Positions 23,291 through 31,372 are shown, numbered from the stretch's first letter. The stretch: 32,504 nucleotides of DNA from an uncultured Bacteroidota bacterium (GCA_903924075.1 CAIYAG010000438.1:1-32504); one strand, 5' to 3'. Notes: a model not told the origin generated them from the sequence alone. Numbers and translations are program-made.

Positions 23291-23389
23291 AAAAAGTGTT
23301 GGGCCTATAAAATAATTCAGGAATATTTTAAGTTTTCTAGACAGCTTCCATTTTTTAATTCATTACAAAGAACGGCTAACATCACGAGA

Positions 23390-23421
23390 TTGAAAAATAG
23401 CTGCTAAATAGTTTATTTTTA
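23390..23421 (+). promoter_or_regulatory. Promoter of ruvC (TTG-N21-TATTTTTA)
   Basis: TTG at 23390-23392, a 21-base spacer and TATTTTTA at 23414-23421 (7 of 8 to TAnnTTTG) precede the ruvC ATG by five bases. The implied leader is about two bases. Confidence 0.4.
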
Positions 23422-23426
23422 CCCCA

Positions 23427-23990
23427 ATGAATAAAAAGTCGCAAATCATCTTAGGCATAGATCCTGGCACTACTGTGATGGGATATGCCCTATTGCGTAT
23501 AGAAAACAACCAACCTCAGGTTTTGTTGATGGATATTCTAAAATTGTCTCAGCAAAAAGACATTTATGCACGATTAGAGATGATTCATACAAAAGTGATA
23601 GAACTAATCAAGTTATACCAACCCTCTACTTTTGCAATTGAAGCTCCTTTTTTTGGAAAAAACGTTCAGAGTATGTTGAAACTAGGAAGGGCACAGGGAG
23701 TAGCAATTGCTGCAGCCATGCAAGCAAAACTTTCTGTAACAGAGTATTCGCCTAAAAAAGTGAAACAATCCATCACAGGGAACGGGAATGCAGACAAGGA
23801 GCAGGTTTGGAAAATGTTACAACGCGTTTTATCGATTGATGAACAACCAAAGTACTTCGATGCTACAGATGCATTAGCAGTTGCGTTATGTCATCATTAT
23901 CAAACATCATCAGTTATCGGCACAGCAGTGAAAGGCCTGAAAGGATGGGATGATTTCATTGCAAAAAACCCAGGCAGGGTTAAAAAATAG
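23427..23990 (+). CDS. ruvC: Holliday junction resolvase RuvC
   Basis: The homodimeric endonuclease that cuts Holliday junctions after RuvAB migration. It has 187 residues, normal length with a short C-terminal extension (KGWDDFIAKNPGRVKK). The four acidic catalytic residues fit E. coli RuvC: D12 in GIDPGT, E72 in AIEAPFFGKN, and D145 and D148 in DATDALAVALCHH. Also visible is the DNA-binding loop around FFGKNVQSMLKLGRAQG. ruvB lies about 15 kb away. The stop codon is one base from that of the convergent HIT gene. Confidence 0.97.
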   Translation: MNKKSQIILGIDPGTTVMGYALLRIENNQPQVLLMDILKLSQQKDIYARLEMIHTKVIELIKLYQPSTFAIEAPFFGKNVQSMLKLGRAQGVAIAAAMQAKLSVTEYSPKKVKQSITGNGNADKEQVWKMLQRVLSIDEQPKYFDATDALAVALCHHYQTSSVIGTAVKGLKGWDDFIAKNPGRVKK

Positions 23991-23991
23991 A

Positions 23992-24381
23992 CTAAAGATT
24001 ATAAACAATTAACTCTTGTATCTCTGCAAGTTCTTCAGGACTCAATTTTAATTTCGCTCTTGTGAAATTCAAATCGTCTGCACTATTAATGGGTACTAAG
24101 TGCAAATGAGCATGGGGTACTTCCAGTCCCATTACACTGATGCCACAACGGTTACAATCGAATGTTCTTTCAATTGCCTTTGCTATTGGTCTTGAGAACA
24201 ACAAGATTTCGGATAAATAATCAGCAGATAGATCAAAGAACTGATCTGTTTCTATTTTGGGCACTACTAACACATGACCTTTTACCATTGGAAAAATATC
24301 TAGAAAGGCATAAAATTTTTCATTCTCAGAAATTTTGTAAGATGGTATTTCGCCGGCTATGATTTTGGAGAAAATTGTCAT
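23992..24381 (-). CDS. HIT-family nucleotide-binding protein
   Basis: A 129-residue histidine-triad protein from the ATG at 24381; a longer frame to 24429 exists, but it would run through the greA terminator, so it is rejected. The family hydrolyses nucleoside phosphoramidates or dinucleotides. It begins TIFSKIIAGEIPSYKI, the standard HIT opening, has GHVLVVPK at about 35-42, and the triad HAHLHLVP (H90, H92, H94). The cysteine pair DCNRCG before the triad is an unusual detail for a HIT protein. It lies 85 bases downstream of greA, past a terminator. Confidence 0.94.
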   Translation of the reverse strand: MTIFSKIIAGEIPSYKISENEKFYAFLDIFPMVKGHVLVVPKIETDQFFDLSADYLSEILLFSRPIAKAIERTFDCNRCGISVMGLEVPHAHLHLVPINSADDLNFTRAKLKLSPEELAEIQELIVYNL

Positions 24382-24411
24382 GGTGCAGATTTTATTCTTA
24401 TCAAATATCCT

Positions 24412-24448
24412 AAAAAAAAGCCCCATCACGAAAAATCATGTGGGGCTT
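24412..24448 (-). terminator. Terminator after greA
   Basis: On the minus strand an 8-bp stem (AAGCCCCA / TGGGGCTT) is followed by a run of eight Ts. It lies 18 bases past the greA stop codon, between greA and the HIT gene. Confidence 0.85.
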
Positions 24449-24466
24449 AGTAAAAAAGGTCAATTC

Positions 24467-24934
24467 TTAGATTGTAATATTCTCAATTTTGAATTTGATA
24501 ATGCCATTCGGCGCCTGTACTTCGGCAACATCACCTACTACTTTGCCTAACAAACCCTTACCAATCGGCGAGCTTGCAGAGATCTTACCCAACTTAAGAT
24601 CGGCTTCTTTTTCTCCCACTATCTGGTATTCAACCGTTTTCTTAGTTGCCATATTGGTAATGGTTACTTTGGTAAGGATCGTTACTTTACTTGTATCAAT
24701 AGTACCTGGATCTACAATTTTCGCATTGCTGATAACTCCTTCCAATTGTTTGATCTTGGCTTCAAGCATACCCTGCGCCTCTTTGGCTGCATCGTATTCG
24801 GCGTTCTCTTTCAAATCGCCCTTCTCTCTTGCTTCTGCAATTGCTCTTGAAGATGCCGGACGATCTATCGATTTCATCCTGTGCAGCTCTTCACGCATCT
24901 TGTCGAAGGTCTCCTGTGTTACATAATCGCTCAT
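24467..24934 (-). CDS. greA: Transcription elongation factor GreA
   Basis: Rescues backtracked RNA polymerase by stimulating cleavage of the nascent RNA through the secondary channel. From the ATG at 24934 it has 155 residues, the standard size; the frame extends to 25003, but that part spans a terminator hairpin. The N-terminal coiled coil covers about residues 10-75, with the conserved tip acidic residues in EKGDLKENAEYDAAKE, and ends at QLEGVISNAKIVD. The C-terminal FKBP-like domain includes QIVGEKEADLKLGKISASSPIGKGLLGK. It is expressed either from its own promoter (25001-25008) or by read-through from the dehydrogenase gene upstream. Confidence 0.96.
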   Translation of the reverse strand: MSDYVTQETFDKMREELHRMKSIDRPASSRAIAEAREKGDLKENAEYDAAKEAQGMLEAKIKQLEGVISNAKIVDPGTIDTSKVTILTKVTITNMATKKTVEYQIVGEKEADLKLGKISASSPIGKGLLGKVVGDVAEVQAPNGIIKFKIENITI

Positions 24935-24956
24935 ACTCTTTCTGTTTAGAAGCAGT

Positions 24957-24994
24957 AAAAAAAATACAACGCCACGTTTGACTGTAGCGTTGTA
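24957..24994 (-). terminator. Terminator-like hairpin in the greA leader
   Basis: On the minus strand UACAACGCUAC pairs with GUGGCGUUGUA (11 bp, one U-G pair, 8-base loop) and is followed at once by eight Us. It lies 23 bases upstream of the greA ATG and 65 bases downstream of the dehydrogenase stop. It can be the terminator of the latter, an attenuator of greA, or both. Confidence 0.75.
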
Positions 24995-25000
24995 GGTCTG

Positions 25001-25008
25001 CAAAAATA
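25001..25008 (-). promoter_or_regulatory. -7 box upstream of the greA leader hairpin
   Basis: The minus strand reads TATTTTTG followed by C, a full match to TAnnTTTG. It lies upstream of the hairpin at 24957-24994, so RNA started here would meet the terminator first. No TTTG is seen at -33. Confidence 0.4.
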
Positions 25009-25058
25009 GAAAATCTTTCTTAAAAAAACAGAATTGAAATGCGCTAATCCTGCCAAGC

Positions 25059-25985
25059 CTATTCTAAGCCTAGCTTATCTAGCACAATTTTGGCCATTTT
25101 ATAGTAGGCTTCCTCGCTATAACCGGCAATATGTGGGGTGACGATGGTATTGGGTTGGTCTAAGATCCACTTAAGGGTTTCCCATTCAGTTTGCGTATAG
25201 CTATCCAGGTTCTCATTTTCTAAAACATCAATCCCGGCGGCTCTGATCTTACCAGATTTCAGCGCCCTTTTTAAAGCAAGGGTGTCTGTTACCTTACCCC
25301 TGCAGGCAGTAAGAAAATAGGGAGCTCTTTCAAAAGCATTAAAAAAATCATCGTTTGCCAAATGAAAAGTTTCTTCAGATAGTGGCACATTCAGGCTAAC
25401 AATATCCGCATACCTTACCAATTGTTCCATCTCAGTTTCTCTCACATAGCCATCAGCAAACCCATCTTTATATTTATCATATGCAAGAACTGTTACATCA
25501 AACCCTGCCAATAATTTAGCAAATGCAGATCCGGTATTTCCATATCCAATAATCCCTACGGTTTTACCTGTTAACTCTTCTCCTCTATTTTCTGATCTTC
25601 TCCATTTTCCGTTTTTGATTTCAAGATTACTGGAGGCAATTCGATTCATCAAAGTAAGCAACATTCCTAATTCGTGTTCAGCTACTGCATTACAATTTCC
25701 TTCCGGACTACTTACGCATTTAATACCTTTTGATGCAGCGTATTCTGTATCGATCAATTCCATCCCACTTCCTAAACGAGCGATCCATTTTAAGTTAGGG
25801 GCTTCATCGATCATATCTTTTGTTACCCTGCGCGTTGTAACAATTAAACCCTCAATGCTAGCCACAGCAAGCATCATAGCTTCATCGCCTATTCCTGGAA
25901 TGAACACTGGTTTATAACCATGACTGATCAATTTGTCTTTTAAATACTGATGCACATTTGCAGTAATCAATACAGGCCTTTCCAT
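25059..25985 (-). CDS. D-2-hydroxyacid dehydrogenase (phosphoglycerate dehydrogenase-like)
   Basis: A 308-residue NAD-dependent dehydrogenase of the D-2-hydroxyacid family, cytoplasmic. The nucleotide-binding domain has [16 protein letters not shown] (G147 to L159) with D170 placed to select NAD. The catalytic trio is present: R229 in [10 protein letters not shown]256 or E258 in [10 protein letters not shown], and H285 in TPHIAGYS. The substrate domain loop [10 protein letters not shown] resembles 3-phosphoglycerate dehydrogenase (family RxGxGxDNID), but there is no C-terminal ACT domain. It may make 3-phosphohydroxypyruvate for serine synthesis or act on another 2-hydroxyacid; I do not choose. 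It starts 22 bases after the rsmA stop and is probably co-transcribed with it. Confidence 0.85.
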   Translation of the reverse strand: MERPVLITANVHQYLKDKLISHGYKPVFIPGIGDEAMMLAVASIEGLIVTTRRVTKDMIDEAPNLKWIARLGSGMELIDTEYAASKGIKCVSSPEGNCNAVAEHELGMLLTLMNRIASSNLEIKNGKWRRSENRGEELTGKTVGIIGYGNTGSAFAKLLAGFDVTVLAYDKYKDGFADGYVRETEMEQLVRYADIVSLNVPLSEETFHLANDDFFNAFERAPYFLTACRGKVTDTLALKRALKSGKIRAAGIDVLENENLDSYTQTEWETLKWILDQPNTIVTPHIAGYSEEAYYKMAKIVLDKLGLE

Positions 25986-26007
25986 TTTTTAAAAATTTTA
26001 TTTCTTT

Positions 26008-26763
26008 TTATCTTATTCTAAAACTAAGTGCAGCAAAGTCTTCGATACTTAATTGTTCTGCTCTTTTATTGAAGATCTCATCCTTCAACACTTCTTCATC
26101 AAACAAACCTCTCACCGCATTTCGCAACATTTTTCTTCTTTGATTAAACGCTGCTTTTACCAAAACAAACAATGCCTTCTCACTCTTCATTTCCACAACT
26201 GTATCTTTTCTTTTTAATCGGATGATACCACTCATTACTTTCGGTGGGGGATTAAAACTTTCGGGAGGTACATCAAACAAATATTCTACCTCATAAAATG
26301 CCTGTACCAATACACTCATGATCCCATACACTTTCGTATTTGGTTTTGAGGCAATTCGCATGGCAACTTCTTTTTGAAACATCCCGATCATCGTAGGCAC
26401 TTGATCTTTCCATTCAACCACTTTAAACACGATCTGCGTAGATATATTATAAGGGAAGTTGCCGATCACAGTAAACTGCCCTTCAAAAGGAACTTCAATA
26501 TGTAAAAAGTCTTTGTGAATGATCTTTCCTTTGATCTGAGGATAGGTTAATTCGAGGTAGACCACTTTTTCGTCGTCCAATTCCACCGCCTTGAAATCTA
26601 TGTCCTTGAGGGGCAATAAATACTTTGTCAGGGCACCTGCACCCGGACCCACTTCCAATAACTGGGTAAAGGGCTCAGTCTGTAAGGCATCAACAATTCT
26701 TTTAGAGATCGATTCATCTTTTAAGAAGTGTTGACCCAATGATTTCTTTAAACGATATTCCAT
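26008..26763 (-). CDS. rsmA: 16S rRNA dimethyladenosine transferase RsmA (KsgA)
   Basis: Dimethylates the two adjacent adenines in the loop of the last 16S rRNA helix, a late step of 30S maturation. It has 251 residues from the ATG at 26763 (a GTG two codons upstream is in frame). Visible motifs: the start KKSLGQHFLKD, the AdoMet loop EVGPGAGALTKYL (about 37-49), the acidic end of strand 2 (AVELD), and the catalytic NFPYNIS (102-108) of the N6-adenine type. The C-terminal domain has FNPPPKVMSGIIRL and FNQRRKMLRNAVRGL. It is the first gene of a probable rsmA-dehydrogenase operon. Confidence 0.96.
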   Translation of the reverse strand: MEYRLKKSLGQHFLKDESISKRIVDALQTEPFTQLLEVGPGAGALTKYLLPLKDIDFKAVELDDEKVVYLELTYPQIKGKIIHKDFLHIEVPFEGQFTVIGNFPYNISTQIVFKVVEWKDQVPTMIGMFQKEVAMRIASKPNTKVYGIMSVLVQAFYEVEYLFDVPPESFNPPPKVMSGIIRLKRKDTVVEMKSEKALFVLVKAAFNQRRKMLRNAVRGLFDEEVLKDEIFNKRAEQLSIEDFAALSFRIR

Positions 26764-26768
26764 TGTCA

Positions 26769-26802
26769 CAAAATTAAGTTTTTTAAGCTAGCTAGGCCCA
26801 AA
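26769..26802 (-). promoter_or_regulatory. Promoter of rsmA (TTTG-N22-TAATTTTG)
   Basis: On the minus strand TTTG (26799-26802) is followed after 22 bases by TAATTTTG (26769-26776), a full match to TAnnTTTG. The ATG at 26763 lies five bases past the box, implying a leader of about two bases. The spacer is slightly longer than the usual 19-21. Confidence 0.5.
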
Positions 26803-26884
26803 GCCCTGCGAATAAGCCGAATGCCTTTGGCATACTAACCACATGCGGTTAATAATCCGTATTTTTACCCTATAAATTTTTTGA

Positions 26885-27979
26885 ATGAGCAATGAATTGC
26901 AAAAGCCAATTATAGGTTTTACCTGTGGCGATCTGAATGGAATTGGTATTGAGTTGATCATAAAAGCCCTGGCCGATCATCGGATCTTGGAAATTTGTAC
27001 CCCGGTTGTTTTTGCAAGCAATAAGTGTATCAATTTCTATAGAAAGACCTTACCTGAAATTAATTTCAGTTATACAAGCGTAAAAGAACTGCAACGTTTA
27101 AACCCCAAGCAGGTGAATATTTTCAACTGTTGGGAAGAAGAAGTAGCTATCAATCCCGGTCAATTAAACGAAATAGGTGGTAAATATGCCCTTGAATCTT
27201 TAACACAAGCCACTCAGGCATTGAAGGATGGGTTGATCAATGGTTTGGTTACTGCACCCATTCACAAAAAAAATATTCAAAGCGAAGCCTTTCAATACAC
27301 AGGACATACACCCTATTTCAAAGACTTCTTTGGCGTATCTGATGTTGTGATGTTGATGGTGGCAGAAAATATGCGCATTGGTTTGGTTACAGAACATGTG
27401 AGTGTAGCTGATGTTGCAAAACACATTACAAAAGAAAGCATCATTCAAAAATTAAAGATCATCCACGCAAGTCTTCAAAAAGATTTTGGAATAGATAAAC
27501 CTAGAATTGCAGTACTCGGATTAAATCCACATTCAGGTGATGAAGGATTGATTGGTGCAGAAGAAGAAAATATCATCAAGCCTGCAGTGAAAGAAGCCAG
27601 GAACAGTATGTTGGTTTTCGGACCATATAGTTCTGATGCATTCTTTGCACGCGGACAGTATGAAAAATTTGATGCGGTTTTGGCAATGTATCACGACCAA
27701 GGTTTGATCCCTTTCAAATCTTTAGCAATTGGCGAAGGAGTAAATTATACAGCTGGCTTACCAGTCATTAGAACCAGTCCAGATCACGGTACCGCTTTTG
27801 ATATTGCAGGTAAGGATAAAGCTGATGCAAATAGTTTTATTGTAGCAACATTTGTGGCATGCGATATTTATCGGATGCGCAATGGTTACAAAGAAATGCG
27901 CAGCAACCCACTCAGAAAAATGAGTGCACGTATATTAGCCAATGCTGTTGATGAACGTATCGAAGAAAACGAAGGATAA
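26885..27979 (+). CDS. pdxA: 4-hydroxythreonine-4-phosphate dehydrogenase PdxA
   Basis: Catalyses NAD-dependent oxidation of 4-phosphohydroxy-L-threonine in the DXP-dependent vitamin B6 pathway, upstream of PdxJ. It has 364 residues. Visible: the opening GFTCGDLNGIGIE (family GDPxGIGPE), TAPIHKKNI, the metal and substrate histidine blocks YTGHTPYF, GLNPHSGDEG and YHDQGLIPFK, and the C-terminal RTSPDHGTAFDIAG. It is slightly longer than E. coli PdxA, mainly at about residues 60-95. TATTTTTA at 26860-26867 is a weak promoter box 17 bases before the ATG. The aldose-1-epimerase-like gene follows 10 bases after the stop. Confidence 0.96.
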   Translation: MSNELQKPIIGFTCGDLNGIGIELIIKALADHRILEICTPVVFASNKCINFYRKTLPEINFSYTSVKELQRLNPKQVNIFNCWEEEVAINPGQLNEIGGKYALESLTQATQALKDGLINGLVTAPIHKKNIQSEAFQYTGHTPYFKDFFGVSDVVMLMVAENMRIGLVTEHVSVADVAKHITKESIIQKLKIIHASLQKDFGIDKPRIAVLGLNPHSGDEGLIGAEEENIIKPAVKEARNSMLVFGPYSSDAFFARGQYEKFDAVLAMYHDQGLIPFKSLAIGEGVNYTAGLPVIRTSPDHGTAFDIAGKDKADANSFIVATFVACDIYRMRNGYKEMRSNPLRKMSARILANAVDERIEENEG

Positions 27980-27989
27980 AATGTAACCC

Positions 27990-28859
27990 ATGTTTGAGAT
28001 CTCTAATAAAATACTTACAGTGCAAATCAGTGCAGCTGGGGCTGAACTGCAAAGCATTATCAATAAAGACAATTCGCTGGAATATATGTGGAGTGGAGAT
28101 CCTGCATTCTGGGGTAAGAAGAGTCCGGTTTTATTTCCAATAGTTGGAGGATTGAAAAATGGATCTTATCAGCATCAAGGTATTACTTATCAATTAGGCC
28201 GTCACGGCTTTGCACGTGAAAGAGTATTTACTGTGCGTAGCCACTCAACAGAAAGTATTCGTTTTAGTTTGGTATCTGATGAAACTACTAAAGAAGTGTA
28301 TCCTTTCGATTTTGTATTTTCTATTGAATATAGTTTGATCAATAATCGATTAATGGTAACCTATACCGTTGAAAATATTGGTGATGAAACACTTTTGTTT
28401 TCAGTAGGGGCTCATCCAGCATTTAAAGTTCCTATAGTTGATGGTACATATTATGAAGATTATCGGTTGGTATTCAGCGCGAATGAGACAGCGGGGATTT
28501 ATCCTTTATCAGTTGATGGATTGATTGAAAAATATACAGAACCCCTTTTAAATAATAGCAATAGCATTCCTTTAACCAAAGCCTTATTTGCAAAAGATGC
28601 GCTGGTATTTAAAGAATTGAAATCAGATTTTATTGGCATTCTCAATCATAAAAATCAGCACGGATTAAAATTGCACTATACTAATTTTCCATTCATGGGA
28701 ATCTGGGCAGCTAAGAATGCTGATTTTGTTTGTATTGAGCCCTGGTGTGGTATTGCAGACAGCGTAGATGCTTCTGGAGAGCTTACAGAAAAAGAAGGAA
28801 TCAATCAATTAGCGCCTGCTGAAATTTTTGAAAGGTCTTGGACTGTTGAAGTTTTCTAA
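27990..28859 (+). CDS. Aldose 1-epimerase (mutarotase) family protein, LacX-like
   Basis: A 289-residue galactose-mutarotase-fold protein, cytoplasmic. Family signs: AGAELQSI near the start, FPIVGGLKNG, and three candidate active-site residues: H72 in LGRHGFAR, H142 in VGAHPAFKVP and E250 in CIEPWCGIADS. These fit the LacX branch, where the natural sugar is usually unknown. It lies 10 bases after pdxA, so the two should be co-transcribed; there is no obvious metabolic link. Its stop codon is three bases from that of the convergent LolA-like gene. Confidence 0.88.
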   Translation: MFEISNKILTVQISAAGAELQSIINKDNSLEYMWSGDPAFWGKKSPVLFPIVGGLKNGSYQHQGITYQLGRHGFARERVFTVRSHSTESIRFSLVSDETTKEVYPFDFVFSIEYSLINNRLMVTYTVENIGDETLLFSVGAHPAFKVPIVDGTYYEDYRLVFSANETAGIYPLSVDGLIEKYTEPLLNNSNSIPLTKALFAKDALVFKELKSDFIGILNHKNQHGLKLHYTNFPFMGIWAAKNADFVCIEPWCGIADSVDASGELTEKEGINQLAPAEIFERSWTVEVF

Positions 28860-28862
28860 ATT

Positions 28863-29558
28863 TTATTTCACAAAAATTGCATCAGCAATTCCTTTGTTAA
28901 TGATATAGTTTGAATAGGTAATCTCTACCCTTCCTTTTTTATTTTTCAATTTTTGTGCTTCGGTGAGCGCTTTTTCATTATCGTCAAATTCTAGCGTAAT
29001 TCCTTTAGGCAGTTTATAGTCTTTGGTATTAAAACTAAAGATCACTTTTTCAGGCAATCCGAATTTTGCAAACGCTCCATAGTTCATCTCCATTTCGTAA
29101 GTGCCATTTTCCTTAGTTGTTGTAATAGCTTTGCGTACTAATAAATTGGGTTCATCAATATACAAAGTGGTTAAGACGATTTCGCTTGCTTCGTTGATCG
29201 GCAATAGTTTTACAACTTTACAAGTAGCCCCGTTAACATTTGATTCGCCTGCAGCTAGTGCCACAAAATCGTTCGTAGCAATAATGCTGCTCATGTTTAC
29301 AGACACCCCGCCCTTGGGCAACAGAGAGATTCCGCCTTCTTTTTTCAGGCGAAATTTATTGGGTTTCTTGAAATAAATTTTCACTTTCCCAACAGGCGCT
29401 TTGATAAAGCTAACATCGGTTTTCATATTACCATCCGCTTCATAATCGTTTACTTGATCAAGCTTGGCTTTTACTTTCATCACTAAACCAGTCATGTCTT
29501 GCCCTTGTACCAAAAGGGTTAATTGAAATGCGAATACAAACAGAAATATCTTGTACAT
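28863..29558 (-). CDS. LolA-like periplasmic lipoprotein-sorting protein
   Basis: A 231-residue exported protein with a signal peptide (MYKIFLFVFAFQLTLLVQGQ). The body resembles the LolA / outer-membrane lipoprotein-sorting fold: an N-terminal helix GLVMKVKAKLDQVNDYEADGNM, strands with VGKVKIYFKKPNKFRLKKEGG, and LYIDEPNLLVRKAITTTKENG at the position of the family's second sheet. It is diverged from E. coli LolA, so lipoprotein transport is likely but not certain. It follows the ABC permease gene by 19 bases and is the last gene of that set. This suggests that the ABC exporter and this carrier work together, though the exporter is not LolCDE-like. Confidence 0.72.
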   Translation of the reverse strand: MYKIFLFVFAFQLTLLVQGQDMTGLVMKVKAKLDQVNDYEADGNMKTDVSFIKAPVGKVKIYFKKPNKFRLKKEGGISLLPKGGVSVNMSSIIATNDFVALAAGESNVNGATCKVVKLLPINEASEIVLTTLYIDEPNLLVRKAITTTKENGTYEMEMNYGAFAKFGLPEKVIFSFNTKDYKLPKGITLEFDDNEKALTEAQKLKNKKGRVEITYSNYIINKGIADAIFVK

Positions 29559-29577
29559 GTTGCTACTTTAATAGTAA

Positions 29578-30453
29578 TTAGCTGAGTATGTCTTTTTTAT
29601 TGAAGATGAAGATGGCAGCGCCAACAAAACCTACAATATGTAATAATAATACTAAGGCAGAAGTGATGATCCGCTGCGGATTCTGAATACTTCCAATGAT
29701 GGCTTCGTTCGCATCATTCACTTTCAGATCAAAGAACTCTTTCCAACTGATCAAATGGGTGGTAAATAAATAAGGTTTGAGTGCATTGAATATGGGAATA
29801 TTCAATGTGCTCAATATGGTAAAGAACACAATAATGCTCATTGTTGCCACGATTGGTCCAATACTGTTTTCAGCAAAGATCGATAAGAAAAATCCTAGTG
29901 ATGCAACTGTTACCATTGCTAATGCAGCAAATACAAATGCACCTGCATAACGCCAGAACACATCGTTTTGACTGATTAGTACCACATAACTACTCTTCAT
30001 TAAAAACATATCACCCACACCAAAGATCCACATGCTCACAAACAAAGCAAGGATTGCCAACCAGATCAAAAGCATGATCGTATAAACTGTTGCTGCCAAA
30101 AATTTAGCCAGCAATAATTCTGTTCTGCTATAAGGTTTAGATAAAAGCAATCGCAAGGTTCCCATATTGGCTTCTCCTGAAATCATATCTGCCGCGATCA
30201 ACGCTACTAACAGTGGCACATGCACCAATAATAATTGCAGCATGATATAACAGATCAGGTATCCGTTAATGATATTGCCATCAATTTCCATGGTACCGCC
30301 TACGTCTTTCATTAAAAAATCTGCATAGGTTTTCCCATCAATCTTTAACCCAAATTGGATGATCAGGATCAATGAAGCAATAGCCCCGAACGCAATATAG
30401 GTTCTGGGTCTGCGAAATATTTTATAGAGCTCAATTTGAATAAGTGTCAACAT
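29578..30453 (-). CDS. ABC-2 type transporter permease
   Basis: A 291-residue inner-membrane protein with about six helices: one near residues 20-38 after the amphipathic start MLTLIQIELYKIFRRPRTYIA (a common opening in this class), and others near 65-90, 112-140, 165-190, 200-218 and 265-285. The cytoplasmic loop SGEANMGTLRLLLSKPYSRTELLLAKFLAA is typical of ABC-2 exporters of the NatB / CcmB-like type. Its start overlaps the ATPase stop by 23 bases, indicating translational coupling. The substrate is unknown. Confidence 0.88.
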   Translation of the reverse strand: MLTLIQIELYKIFRRPRTYIAFGAIASLILIIQFGLKIDGKTYADFLMKDVGGTMEIDGNIINGYLICYIMLQLLLVHVPLLVALIAADMISGEANMGTLRLLLSKPYSRTELLLAKFLAATVYTIMLLIWLAILALFVSMWIFGVGDMFLMKSSYVVLISQNDVFWRYAGAFVFAALAMVTVASLGFFLSIFAENSIGPIVATMSIIVFFTILSTLNIPIFNALKPYLFTTHLISWKEFFDLKVNDANEAIIGSIQNPQRIITSALVLLLHIVGFVGAAIFIFNKKDILS

Positions 30454-31372
30454 GTTGATTGCCTGATGTTACTTGTAAAAAATAATCTTCCAAGGAATGC
30501 CTTGGCTGAAGTGACAATAATTGGATCTGCATATTTGCAAGATCCGTATGCAAGGCAGGGATTTCTCTTCGATCCAATTTAATTACAATGGTATTATTAC
30601 GCTGACCCTGCACTTTATCAGCCCAGGGACTCAGCTTCAATTGTTGCGCTGCAAATGCATTGTCCATTGTTTGTAGCTCAACAATTGTTTGAGAAGGATC
30701 AAGCAATTCGGAAGCATTACCTTCTACCAATTTCTGACCTTTATCGATAATCAATACTCGTGTAGCAATCTGTTCAATTTCGCTTAGTAAATGCGAAGAA
30801 ACAATAATGGTTTTATTGGATTCGCGGCTTAGGTGTAAAATCAGGTTTCTGATATCTGCTATTCCCTGAGGATCTAAGCCGTTGGTGGGTTCGTCTAAAA
30901 TAATGAGTTGTGGGTTATGAACTAGCGCGATACCAATGCCTAATCTTTGTTTCATCCCTTGAGAAAAAGTCTTCACTTTATCTTCCGCTCTTTGTGCAAG
31001 CCCCACCATTTCTAATTGATCCATCAACTGTTTACGAGTTGGTTTGATCCCACTTAAGCGAGCAAATAATTGCAGGTTATCATAAGCAGAAAGGTATTTG
31101 TATACATCAGGCTTTTCAATCACTGCTCCAATATTGCGTAAGATCTCTCTGCGATTTTTGGCCAAGTCCATCCCGAAGATCTCGATATGTCCGGCTGTTG
31201 GTTCAATGAGTGTAAGCATCATCCGAATGCTGGTGCTTTTGCCCGCTCCATTTTGTCCGAGAAATCCATACACATCCCCTTCGTTCACTGAAAAGGATAA
31301 ATGGTTAACGGCTAAGAGGTTTTTAAACTGTTTTGTGAGGTCTGTTACCTTAACGATTTGTTGCATCTCCAT
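30431..31372 (-). CDS. ABC transporter ATP-binding protein
   Basis: A 313-residue ATPase, partner of the permease that follows. Walker A GQNGAGKST (about 39-47), the signature FSQGMKQRLG, Walker B LIILDEPTNGLDP and the switch histidine (SSHLLSEI) are all intact. A C-terminal extension of about 90 residues follows the core, as in NatA-type exporters. The start is either the ATG at 31372 or the one at 31366; a TTG at 31384 is also in frame but precedes neither better spacing nor conservation. A promoter box (31382-31389) lies nine bases upstream. Confidence 0.93.
   Translation of the reverse strand: MEMQQIVKVTDLTKQFKNLLAVNHLSFSVNEGDVYGFLGQNGAGKSTSIRMMLTLIEPTAGHIEIFGMDLAKNRREILRNIGAVIEKPDVYKYLSAYDNLQLFARLSGIKPTRKQLMDQLEMVGLAQRAEDKVKTFSQGMKQRLGIGIALVHNPQLIILDEPTNGLDPQGIADIRNLILHLSRESNKTIIVSSHLLSEIEQIATRVLIIDKGQKLVEGNASELLDPSQTIVELQTMDNAFAAQQLKLSPWADKVQGQRNNTIVIKLDRREIPALHTDLANMQIQLLSLQPRHSLEDYFLQVTSGNQHVDTYSN

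Noticed and set aside
24489-24926. A 145-codon plus-strand frame running almost the length of greA
   Set aside because: greA is certain on the other strand; the antisense product shows no recognisable features and is explained by codon bias.
26821-26850. Two short palindromes before pdxA (ATGCC-TTT-GGCAT and AACCACATGCGGTT)
   Set aside because: They are a 5-bp stem and an imperfect 14-mer; too weak without comparison to related genomes.
28875-28890. A 6-bp hairpin (AATTGC-ATCA-GCAATT) at the 3' end of the LolA-like gene
   Set aside because: It lies in coding sequence, is short and AT-rich, and its T-run is part of Phe and Ile codons; not convincing as a terminator.
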